Assembly: GCA_944389295.1 (NCBI GenBank)
Contig: CALXLV010000017.1
Location: 1-57,121 of the forward strand
Reading direction: 5' to 3'
DNA from: an uncultured Spirochaetaceae bacterium
GTDB taxonomy: Bacteria > Spirochaetota > Spirochaetia > Sphaerochaetales > Sphaerochaetaceae
Length of the DNA stretch: 57,121 bases
In this document: piece after piece, positions 44,587 to 52,723 of the stretch
Layout of the letters: each line of letters opens with the position of its first letter
Numbering within the stretch: the stretch's first letter is position 1
Notes under the pieces: generated by a model
The model's input: the letters and a program-made list of their open reading frames with translations, nothing else
Database searches by the model: none
Told to the model about the DNA's origin: nothing
Program-made: the position numbers and the translations under genes

Positions 44587-45458
44587 ACTCCGGCCCTCCT
44601 CTTCGCGGCCTGCAGTGTGTTGGCCATAAGCATGGAGACAGTCATCAGTCCTACACCTCCGGGAACAGGGGTTATCGACACATCCCTATCCTTGAATGAG
44701 GCGTAGTCGGCATCGCCTGTCAATCTGAATCCCTTCTCCTTCGTGCTGTCAGGAATCCTGTTCATCCCGACATCTATAACAACGGCGCCGTCCTTCACGA
44801 ATGATGAATCTATCGTCCCGGGCTTTCCTGTCGCAACTATTATTATATCAGCTCCGAGGGTGTATTCCCTGAGATCAGGAGTCTTTGTATTGCATACAGT
44901 TACGGTGGCATCGATGCCTTTCTGCATCAGGAGCATCGCCATCGGCTTCCCGACTATGTTGCTTCTGCCTATCACCACTGCTTTCCTGCCCGCAGTCTCT
45001 ATATGATAATAACTGAGAATCCTCATGATCCCCTCGGGCGTGCAGGGAATGAAGCACTCCTCACCTGTCATGAGACGTCCGGCGTTAACGGGAGAGAATC
45101 CGTCAACATCCTTCTCCGGAGAAATCCTCTCTATCACCTTGCGCTCGTTTATCTGCCTGGGAAGAGGAAGCTGTACGAGTATTCCGTCGATATCATCACG
45201 TCCGTTGAGCTCGTCTATCAGGCTCAGGAGATCGCTCTCCGCAGTATCTTCATCAAGACTATACTGAAAATGCAGAAAGCCGAGTTCCGCCGCAGCTTCC
45301 GCTTTCTTGCGTACATATGTCTCGCTCGCTCCGTCGTGCCCTACAAGCACCACAGCCAGAGACGGAGCTCTATTTCCTTCTGATGTGAATATTTCTGTCT
45401 CTTTCCTTATCTCTTCCATGACGGAAGCGGCAACAGCCTTGCAGCCCAGTCTTATCAT
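44583..45458 (-). CDS. folD: Bifunctional methylenetetrahydrofolate dehydrogenase/cyclohydrolase
   Basis: Interconverts methylene- and formyl-tetrahydrofolate, supplying one-carbon units. 291 residues with the substrate-site tyrosine/lysine region ASETYVRKKAEAAAELG, GILVQLPLPRQINE, DVDGFSPVNAGRL, PCTPEGI, the NAD(P) loop VVIGRSNIVGKPMA and TPVPGGVGLMTV. No Shine-Dalgarno sequence precedes the ATG (the 7 bases before it read CTCCACT), and TATCCT lies directly ahead, suggesting a leaderless message. Heads folD-miaB-sirtuin. Confidence 0.96.
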   Translation of the reverse strand: MIRLGCKAVAASVMEEIRKETEIFTSEGNRAPSLAVVLVGHDGASETYVRKKAEAAAELGFLHFQYSLDEDTAESDLLSLIDELNGRDDIDGILVQLPLPRQINERKVIERISPEKDVDGFSPVNAGRLMTGEECFIPCTPEGIMRILSYYHIETAGRKAVVIGRSNIVGKPMAMLLMQKGIDATVTVCNTKTPDLREYTLGADIIIVATGKPGTIDSSFVKDGAVVIDVGMNRIPDSTKEKGFRLTGDADYASFKDRDVSITPVPGGVGLMTVSMLMANTLQAAKRRAGV

Positions 45459-45465
45459 AGTGGAG

Positions 45466-45495
45466 AGGATAATTGAAATAAGGCGGCATCATCAA
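45466..45495 (-). promoter_or_regulatory. Promoter of folD, leaderless-type
   Basis: Minus-strand TTGATG (45495-45490), 18-base spacer, TATCCT (45471-45466), then 7 bases to the folD ATG. The short distance implies that transcription starts at the start codon. Confidence 0.5.
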
Positions 45496-45505
45496 CTCCT
45501 TCTGT

Positions 45506-45533
45506 TTTCCATACCGCCGTTTTCAGGTATAAT
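45506..45533 (+). promoter_or_regulatory. Promoter of the small beta-barrel gene
   Basis: TATAAT at 45528-45533 with TTTCCA (45506-45511) 16 bases upstream. Predicted start near 45540, one or two bases before an in-frame GTG and 11 bases before the ATG at 45551. AGGGTGA just ahead of the ATG can act as ribosome binding site, so a very short leader or a leaderless GTG start are both possible. Confidence 0.5.
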
Positions 45534-45550
45534 CGCTCAGGGTGAATAGA

Positions 45551-46174
45551 ATGAAGAAATTTAAAATAGCACTGATGCTGCTTCTCCTGATTCCCGGGAT
45601 GCTCTCCGCAGCTGAACCATACTATGATTCCGGCTCACAGATGTTCTCAATCAAGGCCGGAGTGACGACTCCGTTCTTTTATTACAATCCGGAGAATGAC
45701 AACAGTACGAACACCAACAAGAATCCTGTAATCTCAATGTGGCCGGGAATGGGGCATGATCAGACGCACAGGACAATCGGAGGCGTTGCATCCATTGCAT
45801 ATCAGGTGTTCCTTAATCCATATCTCGCCCTTGGCGGAGAGCTCGGTTTTCAGTTTGATTTCGCCAACGACGGAAATGTCGGTACGAATGTTCCCATCTT
45901 CATGAAGCTCACCTACATGCCTGTGCAGACAGGAAAGATTGATGTACCCATCTCGATAGGAGCAGGCTTCCTCTATGCCGGATACAAAGACCTCTCGAAG
46001 ATCACATTCGGATGCGAGGTTGAGCTTGGCGTAAGGTTCTTCATAACAGAAGCGTGGGGTGTCGGAGTAAACGTGGGAATGTACCTCTTCCCTGAAATCT
46101 ATACATCCAATACCGAATGGTTCTCGATGATGTCCTATATACCGGCCACAATTTCCGTGACCTACAGGCACTGA
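45551..46174 (+). CDS. Small outer-membrane beta-barrel-like protein
   Basis: 207 residues with a signal peptide (MKKFKIALMLLLLIPGMLSA, cleavage before AEPYYD) and a body of alternating hydrophobic/polar strands rich in G, Y and F (NPYLALGGELGFQFDFAND, VPISIGAGFLYAGYKD, GVGVNVGMYLFPEIY), ending ATISVTYRH. This is the form of an 8-stranded OmpW/OmpX-like barrel; treponemes have proteins of similar size. The exact family is not certain. Probably transcribed with the lipoprotein gene 15 bases downstream. Confidence 0.7.
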   Translation: MKKFKIALMLLLLIPGMLSAAEPYYDSGSQMFSIKAGVTTPFFYYNPENDNSTNTNKNPVISMWPGMGHDQTHRTIGGVASIAYQVFLNPYLALGGELGFQFDFANDGNVGTNVPIFMKLTYMPVQTGKIDVPISIGAGFLYAGYKDLSKITFGCEVELGVRFFITEAWGVGVNVGMYLFPEIYTSNTEWFSMMSYIPATISVTYRH

Positions 46175-46189
46175 TAAGGAGATAAAGCG

Positions 46190-47494
46190 ATGAGAATAGG
46201 AAAAACACTGCTTGCAGCAGCAACAGCACTGACACTTGCATCCACATTAATCTCCTGCAACCTCGACGGAGGAAGAGGTGTCTATCAGGCCATATATCAG
46301 GCTCCTCCGAAGAGCAATGACAAGATAACTGCCCTTCTCGGACACACTTCTGATAATTCCAAAGTAGTCGGCATTCAGAACGGCGATCTTCATGTCTATA
46401 CGGCAGAGGAACATGACAGGAAAATCGCTGATATAACGAAATCACCCTACATGCCGTTCTTCTTTGACGGAACGAACATCTATTTCGCAATGCAGAATGA
46501 TAAGGGGTACATTGATTTCTACTATGATGAATTAACTGAAATAGAAAGCTCTGGCAGTCTCAGCCCTTCTCCGGCAACTGTTAATTTTGTTGGTGGTGAA
46601 AACAGAGAAGTGGTAGCTTTCGAGTCATATAATTACTTCCTCGATAAAGTCATGATTTTCTACACATTTGAGGGAGAGAATGACGGCGCCTCTTCTGATG
46701 AGAAAATCAAACATTACGGCTTCTTTGAGGTGAAAAAAGAAGATGGAACATCAGACGTTGATCCTGATTCTCATACCATAACTGTCCACGGCGATATCGA
46801 AGTTCCTTCCACATGTGTTGTTTTCGGAGACGGAATGATACGCTCCTTCGCCAATGATTCCGACATTGACGGAATAAGAAACGGAAACTTCGTCATCTAC
46901 ACGGAAGATGGAACAAGATATGACAAGAACATCACAATCTCAACTGGTTCCGTCCGAGAGAGTGACATCGCGATGGGATTCGACGGTGAGCATCTCATTT
47001 TCCTCGATGGCGATATCGCTGACGTCTCGAAGAACAGCAACAGGCTTCATAACTGGAGAGGTTTTGTGAATGATCTTATCTACCGTCAGGACGACATAAT
47101 GGTTCCGTATCATCTTGATGTTGACGGCGGTTGGCCTTCATTCACGATAGGCTACCTTTATGGAGAGGGAATCTATGTTAACCCGGATGGAATGGATGAC
47201 GGTGAAGGTCCTCGTCTCATAAGCATGAGCAGCGATACCGATATAATGACGACAGCGTTTATTGGTAATAAAGAACCTACTACAGAAGGTAACAGACGTA
47301 CTTATGAGTTCCTCATGGCAACTAAGGAGAATGGCCTCTGGAATCTCCATCTTGAAATAACGAGATCGGAAGTTGAAAATGATGATCCAAATAATGATCC
47401 CGTATATACATATCATTACAGTGGTTCAAGCGGACGCTACACTGGAACCATTCAGGATTATAAGTATAACCATACACCGAAAGAACTTGTGTGA
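46190..47494 (+). CDS. Predicted lipoprotein of unknown function
   Basis: 434 residues with a lipoprotein signal peptide ending LISC (cysteine 23), so it should be lipidated and exported. AAGGAG lies 8 bases before the ATG. The mature part looks beta-rich with repeated short units that carry an internal gene-reading of values (DGTNIYFAMQNDKGYIDFYY, DGEHLIFLDGDIADV), reminiscent of beta-propeller blades, but I cannot name a domain. Base composition is more AT-rich than the housekeeping neighbours. Second gene of a unit with the small beta-barrel protein; a terminator follows 20 bases after the stop. Confidence 0.72.
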   Translation: MRIGKTLLAAATALTLASTLISCNLDGGRGVYQAIYQAPPKSNDKITALLGHTSDNSKVVGIQNGDLHVYTAEEHDRKIADITKSPYMPFFFDGTNIYFAMQNDKGYIDFYYDELTEIESSGSLSPSPATVNFVGGENREVVAFESYNYFLDKVMIFYTFEGENDGASSDEKIKHYGFFEVKKEDGTSDVDPDSHTITVHGDIEVPSTCVVFGDGMIRSFANDSDIDGIRNGNFVIYTEDGTRYDKNITISTGSVRESDIAMGFDGEHLIFLDGDIADVSKNSNRLHNWRGFVNDLIYRQDDIMVPYHLDVDGGWPSFTIGYLYGEGIYVNPDGMDDGEGPRLISMSSDTDIMTTAFIGNKEPTTEGNRRTYEFLMATKENGLWNLHLEITRSEVENDDPNNDPVYTYHYSGSSGRYTGTIQDYKYNHTPKELV

Positions 47495-47514
47495 TTTACT
47501 TCTGTTTACTGAAG

Positions 47515-47546
47515 GCCGCTGCACTCAAAGCAGCGGCTCTTCTTTT
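47515..47546 (+). terminator. Rho-independent terminator after the lipoprotein gene
   Basis: Eight-base-pair GC-rich stem GCCGCTGC/GCAGCGGC (47515-47522 with 47530-47537) with a 7-base loop, then TCTTCTTTT. Lies 11 bases before the stop of the convergent lipoprotein gene. Confidence 0.85.
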
Positions 47547-47557
47547 CTGGATATTTT

Positions 47558-48877
47558 TCATTCTACAGATACGGTGAACTCAATAGCCGACAGGTCTCCA
47601 GTTCTGATAAGATACCCGTATTCAAGGATCTGGTGACTTTCAATCTCAACAGATTCTCCGAAATGTATTGAGCGTGAAGCATATCCCCTGCCGCTGTCAT
47701 GACCGGCTCCGACGACAAAGCGTGCGTTGCTTTCTGAATCAGAACTGACAGATACGGTGACATCTGAAAGAGAATCCTCAAAGATCACATGGAATATCCT
47801 CTGCCCTTCTTTCACCTGGAATGTACATGATTTCTTCCCCATCCTTTCCACATTCACAGAGTCATCATTGGGGATCAATCGTGAATTCATTGACGGTCCG
47901 AAGGGATAGTCGAATATCACAGGGCTCTCATGGCTTTCGACGTTTAGAATAATCTCTGAATCATTATCTGCGATCGGGAAGAAGTTCTCAAAGCGCCTTC
48001 CGTCCTCGGCATAGCGGGCTCCTGATTCACGGGCAAAGGCTGTATCTGAAAATGAGACATTGTCCGGTTTATCGACAATGAGATACATAGGCTCTTCTGA
48101 CGGTTCGAGCATATAGACAGACGGTGCCGTTAGCACTGTATCTCCCGATATCGTTTCAGGCACGACTGCATAGAGCGTTGCGGAAACAGGAGACGAGGCA
48201 TCATTCACATCAAGGTGCAGATAGAGATAGACGCTGCCGTATTCGCTCAGATCAAGCACGGCTTCGACACTGCTGTCCGAAATCATCTCGCCGCTTTCTG
48301 TAAGAAAACCGAAGCTGTGGTTCACTGCAGCATTCCTCGACTGGAGAGCGAGAAGGAATGCAATGCCATCTGCATCAGGAATTGAAGAGGTGTCAAGGCG
48401 GAAAAATTCCTCATATACCTGAGTCCCGTCGTCTTCAATATAGACAGGCTGTGAGATTCCCTGCCCCAGACTCATCCCGTCCGCAGCATCTTTGTACTCA
48501 ATTTCAGGAGCATCTATCCGGGCTACCAGCACATTGCCTCCACTCTCAAGCCCGATGTCGGAGGGAGAAATTGATACATTGTTCACACCTTCCGGAACAG
48601 ATATCAGATAACTTTCATTTCTGAGCTCTGTGACATCAACATTTGATGGCGTGAGGGTTCGGGATGGAGCAGGAGTTGAATTTACAGAGGAAGTGTAGAG
48701 GGTATAAAACCTTCCTCCTTCAAGACCGGTGAGAGTGATCATCTCATTTCCGGAAACAGATAGTTTGTCAATGACAGCAACACTTCCGCTCCGGAGAGCC
48801 TCATTATCCCCGGCAGGCGTACATGACACGCCAAGCATCAGAATGACTGACAGCAACGGAATTGAAAACCTTCTCAT
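47558..48877 (-). CDS. Predicted lipoprotein of unknown function, beta-rich
   Basis: 439 residues. The signal peptide MRRFSIPLLSVILMLGVSC ends in a lipobox-like GVSC (cysteine 19). The rest is rich in S, D, E and V and built of short beta-strand units; two halves may each be jelly-roll or Ig-like, but no family is recognised. It is convergent with, and unrelated in sequence to, the other lipoprotein. The ATG has no Shine-Dalgarno; a good promoter lies 6 bases upstream. Exported surface role is inferred from the signal alone. Confidence 0.7.
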   Translation of the reverse strand: MRRFSIPLLSVILMLGVSCTPAGDNEALRSGSVAVIDKLSVSGNEMITLTGLEGGRFYTLYTSSVNSTPAPSRTLTPSNVDVTELRNESYLISVPEGVNNVSISPSDIGLESGGNVLVARIDAPEIEYKDAADGMSLGQGISQPVYIEDDGTQVYEEFFRLDTSSIPDADGIAFLLALQSRNAAVNHSFGFLTESGEMISDSSVEAVLDLSEYGSVYLYLHLDVNDASSPVSATLYAVVPETISGDTVLTAPSVYMLEPSEEPMYLIVDKPDNVSFSDTAFARESGARYAEDGRRFENFFPIADNDSEIILNVESHESPVIFDYPFGPSMNSRLIPNDDSVNVERMGKKSCTFQVKEGQRIFHVIFEDSLSDVTVSVSSDSESNARFVVGAGHDSGRGYASRSIHFGESVEIESHQILEYGYLIRTGDLSAIEFTVSVE

Positions 48878-48883
48878 ACTGGC

Positions 48884-48912
48884 AGGATAGCCGCGGCATC
48901 ATGGATTGTAAA
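48884..48912 (-). promoter_or_regulatory. Promoter of the minus-strand lipoprotein, leaderless-type
   Basis: Minus-strand TTTACA (48912-48907, five of six consensus bases), 17-base spacer, TATCCT (48889-48884), then only 6 bases (GCCAGT) to the ATG at 48877. This is the clearest leaderless-type arrangement in the window. Confidence 0.6.
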
Positions 48913-48921
48913 CTTTCTTTA

Positions 48922-48950
48922 TGAAAAAAGGAGAGGTCATCCCTCTCCTT
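48922..48950 (-). terminator. Rho-independent terminator after the phosphoribosyltransferase gene
   Basis: Seven-base-pair stem GGAGAGG/CCTCTCC (48948-48942 with 48936-48930 on the minus strand), extendable by two A-T pairs, 5-base loop, followed by TTTTTT. Starts 6 bases after the stop of the phosphoribosyltransferase gene. Confidence 0.9.
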
Positions 48951-48955
48951 CTCTC

Positions 48956-49570
48956 TCACTCCATGATCTTGTGGAGTATTTCCCGGACTTCCTGATCCTT
49001 GTAAACCTCATCTATCTCATCATGAGTGAGGCCGATGAACTCATGGCAGGTGTAGTGTATCCATCTTGAGTCCTCTGGCTTGTTCAGAACGTGCTTGCGG
49101 CACCAGTAGTCAGGCTGAACTGGGAGAGGCTCCTCGTTCTTGTAGAGCGGCACCTTGTAGTCATAGACGGCAACCTTTATGTCCTCTCTGGGAATGCCTG
49201 CATCCATCACAGTCTTAACAAGCGCGTTGACTGTCATGCCTGTGTCGAAGATATCGTCGACAATGAGTATCTTCTGTCCTTTCTTCAGATTCCTCGGAGA
49301 CCATGTCCAGCCGTCGATGTCAACGTGCGATGAATGCTCGCGTACATCTCCGTAGGAGCGTGCGACGACAGCGGCATAGAATACTGGAGCCTTGCCCTCC
49401 TTCATCGCCATGAGCTTGTAGTATTCGCTCATCACATTGGCCATGTATGCTCCTCCGCGGAGGGAATCATAGATGACATCGGGAACGAAGTGATCGACTG
49501 TGTGCATTCTGTAGACCAGCTTGAGGGCCGCGTCCCTTATCATGTCGCATGTGATGAATTCCTTGCTCAT
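48956..49570 (-). CDS. Phosphoribosyltransferase, purine-salvage type
   Basis: 204 residues with the PRPP-binding motif ILIVDDIFDTGMTVNAL in the standard position and an early YDSLRGGAYMANVM resembling the flexible/PPi loop region of hypoxanthine or xanthine phosphoribosyltransferases. SYGDVREHSSHVDIDGW forms the middle. It transfers ribose phosphate to a base, likely a purine; which base cannot be told. AAGGAGG precedes the ATG, 9 bases after the map stop, so it is the last gene of the downstream unit ending in a strong terminator. Confidence 0.82.
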   Translation of the reverse strand: MSKEFITCDMIRDAALKLVYRMHTVDHFVPDVIYDSLRGGAYMANVMSEYYKLMAMKEGKAPVFYAAVVARSYGDVREHSSHVDIDGWTWSPRNLKKGQKILIVDDIFDTGMTVNALVKTVMDAGIPREDIKVAVYDYKVPLYKNEEPLPVQPDYWCRKHVLNKPEDSRWIHYTCHEFIGLTHDEIDEVYKDQEVREILHKIME

Positions 49571-49579
49571 AGCGCCTCC

Positions 49580-50335
49580 TTATAATTCAGTCATGATCTC
49601 CAGACCGTTTCCGGTAATCGCCACAGTATGTTCCCAGTGACACGCCGGTTTTCCGTCCGCAGTCTTTACTCCCCAGCCGTCAGGTTCTGTCTTTATCCTG
49701 TAGGTTCCCATGTTTATCATCGGCTCGATGGCGAGAACCATCCCCTCCCTTATGCGGGGATTGGGGCTTGAAAGCGAGACGTAGTTGGGAACATTGGGTT
49801 CCTCGTGGATGGAGAAGCCGACGCCGTGCCCGCAGTAGTCGCGGACAACGCCGTAGCCGAACTTGCGTGCATATGACGATACGGCGGCCCCAATGTCCTG
49901 AATCCTCGCATGGGGCTGCGAGGCTGCCTCTATGCCGAGATAAAGACACTTCTCCGTCACAGTGTTCAGCTGATGAACCTCGGGAGAGACCGTGCCTATC
50001 TCATAGGTATGCGTAGAGTCGCTGACATAGCCGTCAAGGTCGAGCGTGATATCGATTGAGACGATGTCTCCGTCCTTGAGGATGACATGCTTGTTGGGAA
50101 TGCCGTGGATGACCATATCGTTCACGGATATGCATGTCGCCGCGGGATAACCCATATAACCCTTGCAGGAAGCTACAGCATGGTGGCGGCGGATGAAATC
50201 ATCGCAGAGCTTGTCGGCATCGTATGTGCTCATTCCCGCCTGAATCTGCGGTCCGATCTCCTCGAAAAGTCTGGCAAGCAGCTTTCCGCTCTTCCTTATA
50301 CCCTCTATGTCCCTTGGGCTCTTGAGCTGGATCAC
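49580..50335 (-). CDS. map: Methionine aminopeptidase, type I
   Basis: Removes the initiator methionine from new proteins. 251 residues, with the metal-ligand pattern complete: VSIDITLDLDGYVSDSTHT (two aspartates), HGVGFSIHEEPNVP (histidine), the MVLAIEPMINMG glutamate, and the C-terminal HWEHTVAIT glutamate. VNDMVIHGIPNKHVI carries the substrate-side histidine. Overlaps nusB by 4 bases. Confidence 0.96.
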   Translation of the reverse strand: MIQLKSPRDIEGIRKSGKLLARLFEEIGPQIQAGMSTYDADKLCDDFIRRHHAVASCKGYMGYPAATCISVNDMVIHGIPNKHVILKDGDIVSIDITLDLDGYVSDSTHTYEIGTVSPEVHQLNTVTEKCLYLGIEAASQPHARIQDIGAAVSSYARKFGYGVVRDYCGHGVGFSIHEEPNVPNYVSLSSPNPRIREGMVLAIEPMINMGTYRIKTEPDGWGVKTADGKPACHWEHTVAITGNGLEIMTEL

Positions 50336-50766
50336 CTCTCCATATCCTTTCTCGCCGCATCGAGTATTCCGTTGATGAAACGGAAGGAGACATCATTCGA
50401 GAGTTCCTGAGAGAGCTTCACCGCCTCGTCTATCACGATAGCGGGATGAACGTCCTTAGAGAACTCCATCTGATAGAAAGCGACGCGGAGGATGTTTCTG
50501 TCCACGAGGTCTATCTTCTCTATCGGCCTGTTGAGGGAATACTTTGAGATGAGGGCATCGATCGCGGCCCTGTTCTCAAGCGTCCCGAAAACGAGGAAGC
50601 GGATGAATATCCTGTCCTCCTCGTCCAGCGCCGAAATCTCCTCCTCGTTCATCCCCTGAAACGGGTCGATCTGGTCAGGGGGTGTATCAAGAAGTCCCTT
50701 GAAATCGAGGGAATAAAGCGATGAGACGGCTATGCTTCTGTCCCGGTGCCTTGACTTGTTCTGCAT
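50332..50766 (-). CDS. nusB: Transcription antitermination protein NusB
   Basis: Binds boxA RNA with S10 and aids rRNA antitermination. 144 residues, all helical. N-terminal HRDRSIAVSSLYSLDF fits the R..A.q.LY..D motif, and the C-terminal core RNILRVAFYQMEFSKDVHPAIVIDEAVKLSQELS with FINGILDAARKD is diagnostic; these are in two separate stretches. Lies 2 bases after the foldase gene and overlaps map by 4 bases. Confidence 0.93.
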   Translation of the reverse strand: MQNKSRHRDRSIAVSSLYSLDFKGLLDTPPDQIDPFQGMNEEEISALDEEDRIFIRFLVFGTLENRAAIDALISKYSLNRPIEKIDLVDRNILRVAFYQMEFSKDVHPAIVIDEAVKLSQELSNDVSFRFINGILDAARKDMER

Positions 50767-50768
50767 AA

Positions 50769-51803
50769 TCAGCCCTTGTAGAGAATGTTTATCTGAGCTT
50801 CCGACCTCAGCTCCGCTATAAGCGATGAGAGCTGCTGGCTGTAGACCGTCTGGTAGTTCTGCATCAGGAGAACCTGGCGGATATAATCCCTGACAGTTGT
50901 CGGGTCCTCAGGGGAAACAGGATCATCAAGAGTGAGAATCTTGGCATCGTTGTGCACGGAGACCTTCACGATGTGATAGCCGGTGTTGGACTCGAGCATT
51001 CCCGATATCTCCCCCGCATCCATCGAGAGGACTGCATCGCAGAACGCATCTCCCCATCCCTGGCGCGCCACGGTGTTGTCCGCAGTTAGCCAGCCGATAT
51101 CTCCGCCGACGTTCTTCGATCCTGCATCCTGGCTGTACTGTGAGACAGCCTTCTCGAATGTGATCTCACCCGCTGCGATCTGGGAAGCCACATCCTCAAG
51201 AAGCGCTTTGTTCTCGCTGTTCTGCGCCTCATCATCTGTCTTGGGAATGTAGATGTGCGCGAGCTTGACGTTCTCCGACTGGAAGAAGCTCTGCTGGTTC
51301 CTTCTGTAGAACGCCGCGATCTCATCCTCTGTCGGCTCAGGAATGTTCTGCAGCTCCGTTCCCCTCTTCATCATCATGTACTGGTTGATGATTGTCTGCT
51401 CCTTGAGAGCCTGGCGGTATGCCTCGACAGAACCGAACTGGCGAACAACCTCAGCTTCGAAATCAGCATCGCTGATCGGGCCGCCTGCCTGCTGCTCGGC
51501 GTTCGCCTTGACCTGCTGGTACATCTGGTCCACCTGCCTGTCGGAGACGGAGATTCCGTCGCGCTCCGCACCCTGGAGGAACACCTCGTCGTTTATAAGC
51601 GTCTGGAGCACATCACTCTTAGTTATCCCGGCAGCGCCCATATCAACATAGCGCTGATACTCCTCATCGAGCTGCTCCTCGGTGATGGCCGTGTTGCGAA
51701 TGAGGTTGACTGTGGCTGCCGGACTTGAGATGAATGAGGCAGAATAGAGCGAAGCTGCCGCGATAAGCAGCACAAGAACCGATATAAAGGAGCGTTTTCT
51801 CAT
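50769..51803 (-). CDS. SurA/PrsA-like periplasmic parvulin-type peptidyl-prolyl isomerase
   Basis: 344-residue exported foldase. A signal peptide (MRKRSFISVLVLLIAAASLYSA) is followed by a SurA-like helical N-domain (~35-165: LDEEYQRYVDMGAAG, DVLQTLINDEVFLQGAERDG) and a parvulin domain at ~180-290 with KLAHIYIP, DAGSKNVGGDIGWLT, DAVLSMDAGEISGMLESN and GYHIVKV, then a C-terminal helix. It likely escorts outer-membrane proteins toward BamA. It overlaps the flavodoxin-like gene by one base and precedes nusB. Confidence 0.88.
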   Translation of the reverse strand: MRKRSFISVLVLLIAAASLYSASFISSPAATVNLIRNTAITEEQLDEEYQRYVDMGAAGITKSDVLQTLINDEVFLQGAERDGISVSDRQVDQMYQQVKANAEQQAGGPISDADFEAEVVRQFGSVEAYRQALKEQTIINQYMMMKRGTELQNIPEPTEDEIAAFYRRNQQSFFQSENVKLAHIYIPKTDDEAQNSENKALLEDVASQIAAGEITFEKAVSQYSQDAGSKNVGGDIGWLTADNTVARQGWGDAFCDAVLSMDAGEISGMLESNTGYHIVKVSVHNDAKILTLDDPVSPEDPTTVRDYIRQVLLMQNYQTVYSQQLSSLIAELRSEAQINILYKG

Positions 51804-52222
51804 CAGATATTCCTCTCGACATTAAGATGTCTGCCTACTGCCGCAGCGGCATCCGGCTTCTGTATAACCTCGGAAAACTTGAGTATCATACCCTCGCTTT
51901 CCATTTTCTTCATGAGATTGAGGAGAGTCCTGTTCTTTCTCAGGCCTCCTGTGACAAATGCCATGCATCTCTTCCCGGAGACAGTGCCGGCCTGCTCGAG
52001 AAACCTCGAGAGTAGCTCTGGAACCTTGGCCGAGAAGAATGAGACCGGCTCTGATCCTATGACCACATAGTCATAGATCGTAAGCCTTGTGTCCCCGTCA
52101 TAGATGCTGACCACATCAACACGATGGCCCTGGCTCTCAATGCCTTTTGCCATCGCCTTGCAGAGCTCTGTAAGATGCGAGCTTTCCCTGCTCTTTCCGG
52201 CTGAAACAATACAAACCTGCAT
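51803..52222 (-). CDS. Flavodoxin-like protein
   Basis: 139 residues from the ATG at 52222 (GGGAG 6 bases upstream). The first strand and loop MQVCIVSAGKSRESSHL correspond to the phosphate loop of flavodoxins, then YDYVVIGSEPVSFFSAKVPELL and GKRCMAFVTGGLR are two further fold elements. It should bind FMN and may transfer electrons, but the partner is unknown. A TATAAT 10 bases before the ATG may be its -10 box. Heads the unit flavodoxin-like, foldase, nusB, map, phosphoribosyltransferase. Confidence 0.75.
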   Translation of the reverse strand: MQVCIVSAGKSRESSHLTELCKAMAKGIESQGHRVDVVSIYDGDTRLTIYDYVVIGSEPVSFFSAKVPELLSRFLEQAGTVSGKRCMAFVTGGLRKNRTLLNLMKKMESEGMILKFSEVIQKPDAAAAVGRHLNVERNI

Positions 52223-52243
52223 ATTCTCTCCCATTATAGATGA

Positions 52244-52274
52244 ATAAACCGGCCTCTGGAACCCCAAAGGCCGG
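52244..52274 (-). terminator. Terminator after secG
   Basis: Seven-base-pair stem CCGGCCT/AGGCCGG (52274-52268 with 52255-52249 on the minus strand), 12-base loop, then TTTATTC. Ends the gap-pgk-tpiA-secG unit 17 bases after the secG stop. Confidence 0.75.
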
Positions 52275-52290
52275 CATCAGAGAGAAGGAA

Positions 52291-52707
52291 TCACTCTGCA
52301 GATACAGTCTCTGCAGCTTCCGTGCCTTCCGCGCTCTCAGCAATCTCCGAGACAGCCGCGGCGGCTTCATCCGTCCAGCTTGCATCCGCTGTGGCGCTCT
52401 CGTCAGCAGCCCATGCGGAACCTGCCTCAGCCTGCGCCTCCGCAGCGGCTACGGCAGCCTCTATCTCGGCATCGCTCGACTTGTTGACGATCGCGACGAC
52501 AAGCGAGAGAACCATGAAGATTATCGCTAAAGTCACTGTCGCCTTCGTGACGAACGACGATGTGTTTGAACCGAAAGCGGAATCAGAACCGCCTCCGAAA
52601 ATCCCTCCGAGACCGACGCTGTTCTCGCTCTGAATCGCCACGAGGAAGATCAGAAGCAGCGAGATTATGCAGAAAAGCACCAGAAGAATGATACCTAGAA
52701 TACTCAT
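52291..52707 (-). CDS. secG: Preprotein translocase subunit SecG with long alanine-rich tail
   Basis: Small membrane partner of SecYE that assists protein export. Two membrane segments (about 4-25 and 55-75) flank the polar GLGGIFGGGSDSAFGSNTSS loop, which is the family signature. After residue ~78 comes a ~60-residue tail made almost only of A, E, S, T and D, ending ETVSAE; common SecG proteins have a shorter, different tail. GGAG lies 9 bases before the ATG. Last gene of the gap-pgk-tpiA-secG unit, 16 bases after tpiA. Confidence 0.9.
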   Translation of the reverse strand: MSILGIILLVLFCIISLLLIFLVAIQSENSVGLGGIFGGGSDSAFGSNTSSFVTKATVTLAIIFMVLSLVVAIVNKSSDAEIEAAVAAAEAQAEAGSAWAADESATADASWTDEAAAAVSEIAESAEGTEAAETVSAE

Positions 52708-52723
52708 TTCAACGAACTCCGAA

